In this document: positions 7,900 through 14,630 of the stretch, piece after piece | Layout of the letters: every line of letters starts with the position of its first letter | How positions within the stretch are numbered: the stretch's first letter is position 1 | From: Flavobacteriaceae bacterium | Lineage (GTDB): Bacteria; Bacteroidota; Bacteroidia; Flavobacteriales; Flavobacteriaceae | Length of the DNA stretch: 14,726 nucleotides | Reading direction: 5' to 3' | NCBI GenBank assembly: GCA_016649785.1 | Contig: JAENXB010000051.1 | Location: 1-14,726 of the forward strand | Position numbers and translations under genes: made by a program | The notes under the pieces: model-generated | Told to the model about the DNA's origin: nothing | Database searches by the model: none | The model's input: the letters and a program-made list of their open reading frames with translations, nothing else

Positions 7900-9084
7900 T
7901 CAAAAAATTATTTTTTTCCAATATTGTGGAAGTTCCTTCAATTGTTCCAACACCAAAACCTTAATATTCTCAGGATCAGATTTTATATTTTTCAATTTGA
8001 TATGAAGTAATTGGGGTTCATTTATTGGCTTTCCGATTTGTGATACTATAAAAACATTTGCTTTTTCTGAAAAATTATTTTCCACGATCAATCGGCTCAG
8101 GTCCCTGGCAAAATAATTGTAAATTTTCCCGATGTGGCTTACCGGGTTTTTTCCGGAGGTCGCTTCCAGGCTCATCGGGTGATACGGAGTTATAAGTCCG
8201 TTGATGCGATTGCCGCGACCTACTTGCCCGTCATCTCCGTTTTCGGCACTTGTTCCCGTTACGGTCAGGTAAATGCTTTCACGACTGTAATCATCGGCCG
8301 TATTGATATCTATGATGACATCCTTTAAATTCAGGCTGTTTCGAATGTATTCCCTGATCAGGTTAATTTTTGAAACATAATCCTCCAGGTTGGAAATATA
8401 TTTATCGACCATGGCAATGGCAATGGCAATGGTAAAATTGGTTGTATCAGGATTTTTAACTCCCATTACCTTGATGTCCTCTCCAACGAAAGGGAATTTT
8501 TCTTTTGTATCAGGATAGTTTAACAGAGTTTCAATTTTAATAATTGTATCCTCCAGAATTGAAGTTGGAAAATAACCAACTCCAAAGGAAGTATCGTTCG
8601 ACAAAGGGATCTCGCCTTTGCCAAAACGATTGAACAATTCCACAAGTTCATGGCTTCCCATCCTGATCTTTGAAGTGATTTCAATACCGGTATACGTATC
8701 CAGATTCCTTATGTTTTTTTTCAACCACTTTTTTGCTGTTTCTACCGCAATTTCCTCAACAGGTATTTTTTTATCCTCTACCTGGTACGTGGCTCTACCA
8801 GCAAATATCAAAGAAATGGGCAGGATTATTTTTCCGCCTTTATAACCGGGTTGGGATTGTCCACCAATTAAAAGGGCTTTATCAACATTGTGGTGCATGA
8901 TCGCCCCAAATTCTTTCAGATAATATTTGGAGAGTTCAACGGAAATCTGTTCGGTGATCAAATCGCAAATCGTATCTGGATGCCCCAGGCCTTTGCGCTC
9001 GGCTATTTCAATGCCTTCCGCAGCTATATTTTCAATTAGTATCCCGTTGTGGTTGTGCAGCCAGGAATTGTTCTTCTGATTCAT
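7900..9084 (-). CDS. Archaeal-type S-adenosylmethionine synthetase (methionine adenosyltransferase)
   Basis: A 394-aa enzyme expected to make S-adenosylmethionine from methionine and ATP. It belongs to the archaeal MAT family (PF01941/COG1812), not to bacterial MetK. The motifs follow the Methanocaldococcus enzyme closely: ERKGLGHPDTICD (residues 29-41), HHNVDKALLIGG (64-75), NDTSFGVGY (163-171), GEDIKVMG (201-208), TGTSAENGDDG (276-286), VGRGNRINGLITPY (288-301), GKNPVSHIGKIYN (311-323) and SQIGKPINEP (348-357). All look intact, and length matches the archaeal norm of about 400. I chose the ATG at 9084 because it leaves 28 residues before ERKG, close to archaeal homologues; a TTG at 9123 is possible and adds 13 residues. 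It is the first gene of a likely pair with the methyltransferase. The host probably also has a normal metK elsewhere (inference), so this looks like a transferred second copy. Confidence 0.92.
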   Translation of the reverse strand: MNQKNNSWLHNHNGILIENIAAEGIEIAERKGLGHPDTICDLITEQISVELSKYYLKEFGAIMHHNVDKALLIGGQSQPGYKGGKIILPISLIFAGRATYQVEDKKIPVEEIAVETAKKWLKKNIRNLDTYTGIEITSKIRMGSHELVELFNRFGKGEIPLSNDTSFGVGYFPTSILEDTIIKIETLLNYPDTKEKFPFVGEDIKVMGVKNPDTTNFTIAIAIAMVDKYISNLEDYVSKINLIREYIRNSLNLKDVIIDINTADDYSRESIYLTVTGTSAENGDDGQVGRGNRINGLITPYHPMSLEATSGKNPVSHIGKIYNYFARDLSRLIVENNFSEKANVFIVSQIGKPINEPQLLHIKLKNIKSDPENIKVLVLEQLKELPQYWKKIIF

Positions 9085-9167
9085 AAAACTGGTGAATAAA
9101 GGATCTTGAAAAATATATTCCAATTCCTATTATTCATTTAAGTTACTGAATTTCAAACAATATATTA

Positions 9168-9212
9168 GTTAATTTGGGATTCGTTAATTTGGGATTCGTT
9201 GATTTGGGATTG
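9168..9212. repeat. Three tandem copies of a 15-bp repeat
   Basis: The unit GTTAATTTGGGATTC occurs at 9168-9182 and 9183-9197 without change, and at 9198-9212 with two changes (GTTGATTTGGGATTG). The last seven bases of copy 3 (GGGATTG) are inverted at 9230-9236 (CAATCCC), so a hairpin with a 17-base loop is possible. The array sits upstream of the SAM synthetase gene, between it and the end of the 223-aa gene. Confidence 0.9.
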
Positions 9213-9279
9213 GTATACTTTTAATTTGTCAATCCCGGATTCGTCCAAAAAAGAACCATGATGGGGAATAAAAAAAAGC

Positions 9280-9354
9280 CACGAATGCACGAATATTTTT
9301 CTTTATTCTATTTTCTATTTTCATTGCTCTAATTTTGAACTTTGAATTTTGAAT
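9280..9354. repeat. Cluster of short tandem repeats (8-bp and 7-bp units)
   Basis: Three more small tandem duplications follow in the same interval. CACGAATG is directly followed by CACGAAT (9280-9294). TTCTATT is repeated 2.4 times (9306-9322). A TTTGAAT-like unit is repeated three times (9334-9354, the first copy ending in C). The first resembles strings I recall as common between genes in flavobacteria, but I cannot confirm this here. The interval contains no plausible gene. Confidence 0.75.
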
Positions 9355-9358
9355 TTTT

Positions 9359-10030
9359 TTATCCGTTATCAACTGTATCCTCTACAGAACCATCAAATTC
9401 TGTAAAGGCAACTTCTTGCTTCTTTAACAGGTTTTCTGCTGTAGTGATTTTAAAATTGATATTATCTGAAGTCCTTAAATCCCAGATAATATTTTTGGCT
9501 TCAGGAAAATCTGCCCTTTGATTCATTTGCTCTTCAAATAACCGTTTAATGATATTCCTGTCTGAGAGGCCATTGTTAAATAATCTCAACAGCATTTCTT
9601 TGGTTAGTTGAACATCAGCATTTTTATCCAAGGGTGTAATGGAACAATCTATTATGGTTGCGCTCGCACTTGGAAATTTACCGTTGTAGGCTTTAAAAAG
9701 CAGTTGATTGATGTGAAACAATGTACTTTGTAGCTCCATTTCCGGATATTCTTCACATACAGTATCTATGAGCATATCGTTGGAGATCTGTTCAATTTGA
9801 CCGGCGGTTAAATGATCGGCCAATTTGTATTCCAGGACAATAACCGCGGCTTCTCCCGGCTCATAATCAGAAATTGCCATAAATAACAATTCCCTTAAGT
9901 TTTCGGTATTGGGATCTTCGGCATCGGGATAATTGAATTTTTCCAGTAACTGAACATAATCCTTGTTTGTCCAATACTCTTTAATTTCATCAACGACGTT
10001 TATGCTATTAATTTTTATATGATATTTCAT
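9359..10030 (-). CDS. Hypothetical 223-aa cytoplasmic protein
   Basis: I do not recognise this protein. It starts at an ATG, has no signal peptide or membrane segment and is acidic, ending EDTVDNG. It begins MKYHIKINSINVVDEI; the middle reads AAVIVLEYKLADHLTAGQIEQISNDM, followed by an aromatic/acidic stretch (CEEYPEMELQSTLFHINQLL) and then SDRNIIKRLFEEQMNQRADFP. The pattern suggests an alpha/beta fold with a helical second half. Codon use and the long uninterrupted frame support a real gene. It stands alone between two repeat- or AT-rich gaps, with no exact -7 box upstream. Its stop codon is 274 bases before the SAM synthetase start, so co-transcription with that gene is possible but not shown. 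Confidence 0.75.
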   Translation of the reverse strand: MKYHIKINSINVVDEIKEYWTNKDYVQLLEKFNYPDAEDPNTENLRELLFMAISDYEPGEAAVIVLEYKLADHLTAGQIEQISNDMLIDTVCEEYPEMELQSTLFHINQLLFKAYNGKFPSASATIIDCSITPLDKNADVQLTKEMLLRLFNNGLSDRNIIKRLFEEQMNQRADFPEAKNIIWDLRTSDNINFKITTAENLLKKQEVAFTEFDGSVEDTVDNG

Positions 10031-10180
10031 ATGTAGATATTTATTGTTTTTTATTGGTCATATGTAATTCGCATAACTTCATTGGTGTTTGCATCGAGTT
10101 TCCATTATGCTCATTTCATCTGTTTATTTTATTAATTTGATTTACTCAATACAAATTGTAAATCTACGGTTTGTTGGGAC

Positions 10181-10199
10181 ACTTTGAATTAATCAAAGT
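10181..10199. repeat. Inverted repeat ACTTTGA-ATTAA-TCAAAGT
   Basis: Two perfect 7-bp arms flank a 5-base spacer, in the gap between the small lipoprotein and the 223-aa gene. It has the size of a repressor or activator operator, and it lies upstream of the 223-aa gene and just downstream of the lipoprotein. There is no T-tract of the kind expected for a terminator. Its role is not established. Confidence 0.35.
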
Positions 10200-10246
10200 T
10201 CAGCAAAGCTGATGTTTATTTTAACCAAAAAATTATCTGGAGGTAT

Positions 10247-10660
10247 TTAAATTGAAATTTCAGGTTCTCCTGAAATGAGGTTTACATGGCAGCAATCTGC
10301 TCCAACTTTATAATATGAGCCTATAATTTCCTGATTGTCAATATATCCTTTAAAATTTATTTCAACTTCTTTGTTACTAAAATCCCGGGCATATTCATCC
10401 CCAAATAAAGGATAAACCCCAACTTCTTTCATTGCTTCAAATTCGGTATTATTAAATTCCCTGGTGAGATCGACTCCGTTTTCAAGATTTGTAACTTTAA
10501 AACTATCCAGTGCAACAGGATTGTTTTCAGAATTTTTTATGGTTAGGGTGATGGTTCTGAAATCCATAGTGCAAGCCTGATTTGAACAGTCGTTTGGATC
10601 GTTAATCTCACAACCGGTAAAAAAAAGGAGCAGCAATACTAAGTAAACCGAAGTTTTCAT
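10247..10660 (-). CDS. Small cysteine-containing lipoprotein of unknown function
   Basis: A 137-aa predicted lipoprotein. A short basic start, a leucine-rich stretch (VYLVLLLLFFTGC) and a lipobox with the acylated cysteine at residue 17 are visible. The mature protein has cysteines at about 25 and 30 (DPNDCSNQAC) and an adjacent pair at 123-124 in GADCCHVNLISG near the C-terminus, which could form two disulfides or a metal site. The middle (ITLTIKNSENNPVALDSFKV, then VEINFKGYIDNQEIIGSYYKVG) reads like a small beta-sandwich. GADCCHV-type endings are familiar to me from uncharacterised Bacteroidota lipoproteins, but I know no function. The gaps on both sides (216 and 167 bases) suggest it is transcribed alone. 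Confidence 0.8.
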   Translation of the reverse strand: MKTSVYLVLLLLFFTGCEINDPNDCSNQACTMDFRTITLTIKNSENNPVALDSFKVTNLENGVDLTREFNNTEFEAMKEVGVYPLFGDEYARDFSNKEVEINFKGYIDNQEIIGSYYKVGADCCHVNLISGEPEISI

Positions 10661-10827
10661 TGATGTTTTAATTTAAATATTTTCAATTGGTTTATATCAG
10701 CAAAAAAAGCTTTTAAACCAGAGTTAAATATGTAAGGTGATTTGAACTAAGCAAATACCTATCCAAAAATGCACTTCGTTTTAATCCTACTTTCAGTTTT
10801 CTCAACTTCAGTAATTAAATTTTTACA

Positions 10828-12351
10828 TTACTCAAACCAATTATTGACGATCTCTGTTTCAATTGTTTCGGCAGTTTTATGAATAAATTCATTTTTTGAA
10901 GTGTTGTATTCGTAGTCTTTACTCCATTTCTGAAAATTTTCGGTAACCTGTTTTATACTTTCACATACATACAAAATTTCAGTGTTCAATAAAGTTGGGT
11001 GAATGGACATCCGGATCCAACCCGGTCTTTCCATTAAACAACCCTCATTAATTTTTTCTTCAATGCTTTTTGAAGTGACCTGATCTACGTGCAGTAAAAA
11101 ATGTCCATAAGTTCCCGCACAGGAACAGCCACCTCTTGTTTGCACCCCAAACCGGTCGTTTAACAGTTTTACTATTAAGTTAAAATGAGCGTTTTCAACA
11201 TAAAATGAAAAAACACCCAATCTGTCTTTATGCTGCCCGGCGAGTATTTTCAGGCCTGGGATTTTAGTTAATTTCTCAAATATCAGTTGGTTGATTTCAT
11301 GTTCTCGGGCCAGAATATTTTCAACCCCCATTTTTTCCTTCAACTCAATGGCCAGGGCTATTTTAATTGTTTGTAAAAAGCCCGGAGTACCGCCATCTTC
11401 CCGGGTTTCAATATCATCAATATAATCGCGGTCTCCCCAGGGGTTTGTATAATTTACGGTTCCCCCACCAGGATTATCAGGGATCATATTTTTGTAAAGT
11501 TTTTTATTGAAAATTAAAACTCCAGAAGTTCCCGGACCTCCTAAAAATTTATGAGGCGAAAAGAAAATAGCGTCTAAATATGATTCCTGATCTTCCGGAT
11601 GCATATCGATCTTTACATAAGGCGCGGAACAGGCAAAATCCACAAAACATAAACCGCTGTAAAAGTGGACCACTTTTGCGATTTTATGATAATCGGTCCT
11701 AATTCCGGTTACATTGGAACAGGCGGTTACAGAGGCTATTTTTATTAACCTGTCTTTATATTGAATCAACAACTTTTCAAAACTCTCAAAACATATCAAA
11801 CCCGATTCCTGACAAGGGATAATTTCAACATTCGCAATAGTTTCCAACCAGGAAGTTTGGTTGGAATGATGCTCCATATGTGTAATAAATACTATGGGCC
11901 TTAATTCTTCCGGAACACTGGTGAAATCTTTTAGATTCTCTGAAACTTTAAGTCCTAAAATACGCTGAAACTTATTGATCACTCCCGTCATCCCGGTTCC
12001 ATCCGTAATTAAAACATCATCAATACCAGCATTTACGTGCTGTTTAATAAGGTTTCTCGCCTTGTGATAGGCCAAGGTCATCACTGAACCCGTAATGGAG
12101 GTTTCCGTATGAGTATTGGCAACAAAAGGACCGATCTCATTGAGTAATTTATCTTCTATAGGCCGATATAACCTTCCGCTGGCAGTCCAGTCGGTATAAA
12201 TAATTTCCTGTTCTCCGTAAGGAGATTGAAAGGTTTGATTTATCCCGACAATATGTTTCCTGAACTGCTGAAAATAGATTTCCAATTCAGAAGCCTGGCT
12301 TTTAGCAGAACCTTTAATTTCGTGAGAAGCAGCGTTTGAAATAAGACTCAT
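10828..12351 (-). CDS. Class V aminotransferase / cysteine desulfurase-like PLP enzyme
   Basis: A 507-aa fold-type I PLP enzyme of the class V aminotransferase family (NifS/SufS/selenocysteine lyase relatives). Visible in order are YTDWTASGRLY near residue 52 (substrate/cofactor entry region), DGTGMTGVINK (117-127), HMEHHSNQTSW with the ring-stacking His (158-168), FVDFACSAPY with the PLP-pairing Asp238, SPHKFLGGPGTSG with the Schiff-base Lys268, and REDGGTPGFLQ (317-327), which matches the E-x-GTPN region of desulfurases. The loop RGGCSCAGTYG puts Cys409 and Cys411 where desulfurases keep their persulfide cysteine. It is longer than SufS (about 410) because of N- and C-terminal additions. 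Cysteine or cysteine-sulfinate cleavage is plausible but not proven. It stands alone with its own -7 box; no suf or isc genes are adjacent. Confidence 0.85.
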   Translation of the reverse strand: MSLISNAASHEIKGSAKSQASELEIYFQQFRKHIVGINQTFQSPYGEQEIIYTDWTASGRLYRPIEDKLLNEIGPFVANTHTETSITGSVMTLAYHKARNLIKQHVNAGIDDVLITDGTGMTGVINKFQRILGLKVSENLKDFTSVPEELRPIVFITHMEHHSNQTSWLETIANVEIIPCQESGLICFESFEKLLIQYKDRLIKIASVTACSNVTGIRTDYHKIAKVVHFYSGLCFVDFACSAPYVKIDMHPEDQESYLDAIFFSPHKFLGGPGTSGVLIFNKKLYKNMIPDNPGGGTVNYTNPWGDRDYIDDIETREDGGTPGFLQTIKIALAIELKEKMGVENILAREHEINQLIFEKLTKIPGLKILAGQHKDRLGVFSFYVENAHFNLIVKLLNDRFGVQTRGGCSCAGTYGHFLLHVDQVTSKSIEEKINEGCLMERPGWIRMSIHPTLLNTEILYVCESIKQVTENFQKWSKDYEYNTSKNEFIHKTAETIETEIVNNWFE

Positions 12352-12429
12352 TGTTCTTTATTGATTTATGAATTTCCTGAATTCTAACTTTTAATATCAT
12401 TTAGACATTTTGCATATCCTTCAGTAATA

Positions 12430-12437
12430 CAAAGGTA
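12430..12437 (-). promoter_or_regulatory. Bacteroidota -7 box for the class V aminotransferase gene
   Basis: The minus strand reads TACCTTTG, an exact TAnnTTTG match, 78 bases upstream of the ATG at 12351. A TTTG that could serve as the -33 element is at 12464-12467, but the 26-base spacing is longer than the usual 19-23, so the promoter may be weak or need an activator. Confidence 0.45.
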
Positions 12438-12588
12438 CATAATTGAAAGCCCTTAAAGAAGTGCAAAAAAAGTGGGCCTGATTAAAACATCAGAATGTTT
12501 AGTTTCTCTGAACCTGGGGAAGTTCAGCTAAAATCTGCATAATAAAGCTATAGAAACAACCTCTGTATTGCTATTTTCAAAAAAAATG

Positions 12589-13284
12589 TTAATCATCATC
12601 ACCATGATATTCCCTGCTTTCAATTCTATTTTCCTTTTTTGTCTCGTTATTTTGCAGTCCATAAGCCAGATAAAAAACAACCGCTGGAATTATAAACCAT
12701 AGTAAGGAAAATGTTATATGAAAACCATTCAAATGAGTGTTTTTACTTTCGATGTTTTTATTTCCTGTGAAAATTGATTGAATAGTCCCGGTTTTTCGGT
12801 GAAATAAGGTGTCGGATAATACCCCAAATAAGTGAATGCCTACCAAAACCAAAAAAACAGTTGCCAAAAATTCGTGTGATTCTTCGAGAAGGCCTTCGTT
12901 AATTCCACTGCTCAACACGTTGTTTTCTGCTGCGTACAATAAGTAACCTGAAATGCTGCATAAAATCCCAATAATAAGGATTAACAACATAATTACCGAT
13001 GCTACCGGATTATGGCCAACATAGGTCTTCGATTTTGAAAAATAGGACCTAATAAATTCTTTCTGGTTTTTCAATGCAATGGGGAAATCCTTAAAATTCG
13101 AATATTTTGGACCAAATAATCCAAATAAAAGTCTAAAAAATATCAAGGCTCCAACAAAAGCCCCGAAAGCAAAATGCCAATTCTCAAGATTATCAAAATC
13201 CCCTAAAATATAGGCAACTGTAAAACCAATGGCTAATAACCAGTGAAAAAGTCTTGTCGGTAAGCTCCAGATATAGGTTTTCAT
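12589..13284 (-). CDS. Membrane cytochrome b (Ni,Fe-hydrogenase cytochrome b / b561 superfamily)
   Basis: A 231-aa inner-membrane di-heme cytochrome b of the PF01292/COG3658 type. These proteins pass electrons between the quinone pool and a partner dehydrogenase or c-type cytochrome. It opens with the family pattern YIWSLPTRLFHWLLA (His14 as a likely heme ligand). His37 follows in ENWHFAFGAFVG, then the COG3658-like VGHNPVASVIML loop (residues 89-100), and ESHEFLATVFLVLVGIH (135-151) holds the other two candidate ligands. Four heme helices plus a fifth hydrophobic segment near the C-terminus (FSLLWFIIPAVVFYLAYG) are seen; the tail is charged and ends HGDDD. It starts at ATG. The second cytochrome b gene lies 209 bases upstream. 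No catalytic partner is encoded in the window, so its redox role is open. Confidence 0.87.
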   Translation of the reverse strand: MKTYIWSLPTRLFHWLLAIGFTVAYILGDFDNLENWHFAFGAFVGALIFFRLLFGLFGPKYSNFKDFPIALKNQKEFIRSYFSKSKTYVGHNPVASVIMLLILIIGILCSISGYLLYAAENNVLSSGINEGLLEESHEFLATVFLVLVGIHLFGVLSDTLFHRKTGTIQSIFTGNKNIESKNTHLNGFHITFSLLWFIIPAVVFYLAYGLQNNETKKENRIESREYHGDDD

Positions 13285-13493
13285 AATTAGTTTTAATTTG
13301 TAGGTTAATTTAAAATCTTTTTCTTCCCCAACTCAAGGTTATAGCCCATTGAAATTTCAAGATCAGTTCAAAATATTTTTTGTTCGAATATTTCATCTCC
13401 ACAAGCTCAAGGCTTTCCTATAATTCCATTTTTCCCTGGTCAATTAGGCAATTATTTTTCTGTTATAATGTTAATTCTATCCGTACAACCTAC

Positions 13494-14048
13494 TTACTTT
13501 TCTATTATTGATCCCTTTTTGGTCGATAATTTTGATAATAACAGGCCAACCAAATGGAGTACTATAAATCCTATCAGGTAATAATTGGAAAGCACGTGGA
13601 TCGATTCTATTGGTTTTTTTATATCTTTTGGCCCCAATTCTATTATCATACCGGTAGTTAATGATAGAATTATACCGATATAAAAAACGATATATATCCA
13701 AAACCGAAATTTTTCTTTAAAATTTAATTCTTTATTAAAAGGATTTTTAAACTTCATCGTACCAAAGAGTGGAAGAAATAACCGAATGCTAAAAAGCCCA
13801 ACCAACACATAACCAATGTAAATATGCCAATTCCACATTGGTTTCCTTATTTGTTTTGCCAGTTGAATAAGTTGATCCTGGGTTAAGGATTGATTTGTAG
13901 TGGAGAGATAATTCTGAATAATCCCGGCAAGGTGGTTTTTGTTCATCCAGTTCAACCTCAAAAAGATCGTAATTAGAATTATGATTATACAAATTGCAAT
14001 AGCCCAATGAACAATTCCAAAAATTAGGGAGTGGTTTCTGTTTTTCAT
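13494..14048 (-). CDS. Cytochrome b561-like membrane protein
   Basis: A 184-aa four-helix membrane protein with the cytochrome b561/PF01292 histidine pattern: IFGIVHWAIA (His14), MWNWHIYIGYVL (His75), and IESIHVLSNYYLIGFIVLH (His151 and His165) near the C-terminus. Between helix 1 and helix 2 there is an unusually long, polar 35-40 residue loop containing LSTTNQSLTQDQLIQLAKQ. The protein ends in a basic cytoplasmic tail (KLSTKKGSIIEK). It starts at an ATG in AT-rich DNA. It resembles but is clearly not a copy of the cytochrome downstream: it is shorter and lacks the GHNP loop. The two may be expressed together, but the 209-base gap leaves this open. Electron donor and acceptor are unknown. 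Confidence 0.85.
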   Translation of the reverse strand: MKNRNHSLIFGIVHWAIAICIIIILITIFLRLNWMNKNHLAGIIQNYLSTTNQSLTQDQLIQLAKQIRKPMWNWHIYIGYVLVGLFSIRLFLPLFGTMKFKNPFNKELNFKEKFRFWIYIVFYIGIILSLTTGMIIELGPKDIKKPIESIHVLSNYYLIGFIVLHLVGLLLSKLSTKKGSIIEK

Positions 14049-14516
14049 AAATTAATTTATTGAATTTTTAAGAATTCATAAAGTTGTGAAAATCAAGCTT
14101 CCAACATTTTGGCAACTTTCAATTCATATCAAATTTTAAATGTATGTTATATCTTCAGAATTGCTATTATACCCATTTTACTATTCTTTTTGCGATTCCT
14201 ATCTAAAGGAAAGTGAATTTCCATAGTAAGATCATGAGTTGCGGAAAACATCATAATTATTTAAAACAAAGATGGCTATCCTGAATTAAGGCTGGATTAG
14301 CAAATTCTTAAAATTAGCTTAAGAATACGAGATGACTAATAATTTTCAATATGATGCAACCTACGACTCCCCATTAATAATGGATTTTTAATATCTGCTG
14401 GAAACTGATCTCTCAATAAAACTTAATAGAACTCTTTTAAGGGAAGTTTTTGCCATGCTTCAATTCATGGATCTAATTTTTTCCGACAAATGGAATCAGC
14501 TTAAAAACACAGAAAC
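14049..14516. other. Stretch without a recognisable gene (about 470 bases)
   Basis: I find no credible ORF, RNA gene or exact -7 box here; the longest frames with a start are about 22 codons. It holds the upstream region of the cytochrome b561-like gene and one 7-bp inverted repeat, TTCTTAA (14305-14311) with TTAAGAA (14319-14325). It is AT-rich like the rest of the window. Confidence 0.6.
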
Positions 14517-14554
14517 AAAAAAAGGATCTGGTTTTTAGACCAAATCCTTTTTTT
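14517..14554. terminator. Bidirectional hairpin terminator
   Basis: Seven A's and GGAT (14517-14527) pair with ATCC and seven T's (14544-14554). Inside, TGGT (14529-14532) pairs with ACCA (14539-14542) around a TTTTAG loop, with one mismatch between the two stem parts. The A- and T-runs make it able to work in either direction. It lies 76 bases after the stop codon of the minus-strand gene at the window edge, which it most likely ends. Confidence 0.8.
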
Positions 14555-14630
14555 GAATTAAAAAAGAGTACTGAATTAAACTGGTTCCATAGTTGTTATT
14601 TCAACCTGAATTTCAGCACCCAATCATTTT

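Noticed and set aside
10200..10212. Hairpin TCAGC-AAA-GCTGA as terminator of the small lipoprotein
   Set aside because: The stem is only 5 bp and no T-tract follows in the minus-strand direction.
12478..12527. Two small hairpins (CTGAT/ATCAG and CTGAAC/GTTCAG) as a terminator of the cytochrome b gene
   Set aside because: Stems are only 5-6 bp and no T-run follows on the minus strand.
13349..13360. Perfect 12-bp palindrome TTGAAATTTCAA as an operator
   Set aside because: It is AT-rich and easily arises by chance, and it has no fixed relation to a promoter element.
13477..14007. Two further minus-strand ORFs of 72-74 codons overlapping the cytochrome b561-like gene
   Set aside because: They lie in other frames of the cytochrome gene, which has a clear heme-ligand pattern; their sequences look non-coding.
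14555..14630. Minus-strand frames after the ice-binding stop, such as one ending NDWVLKFRLK, that could be a tail or frameshifted extension
   Set aside because: The frame is short, has no start, and the ice-binding C-terminus ends naturally at its own stop codon.
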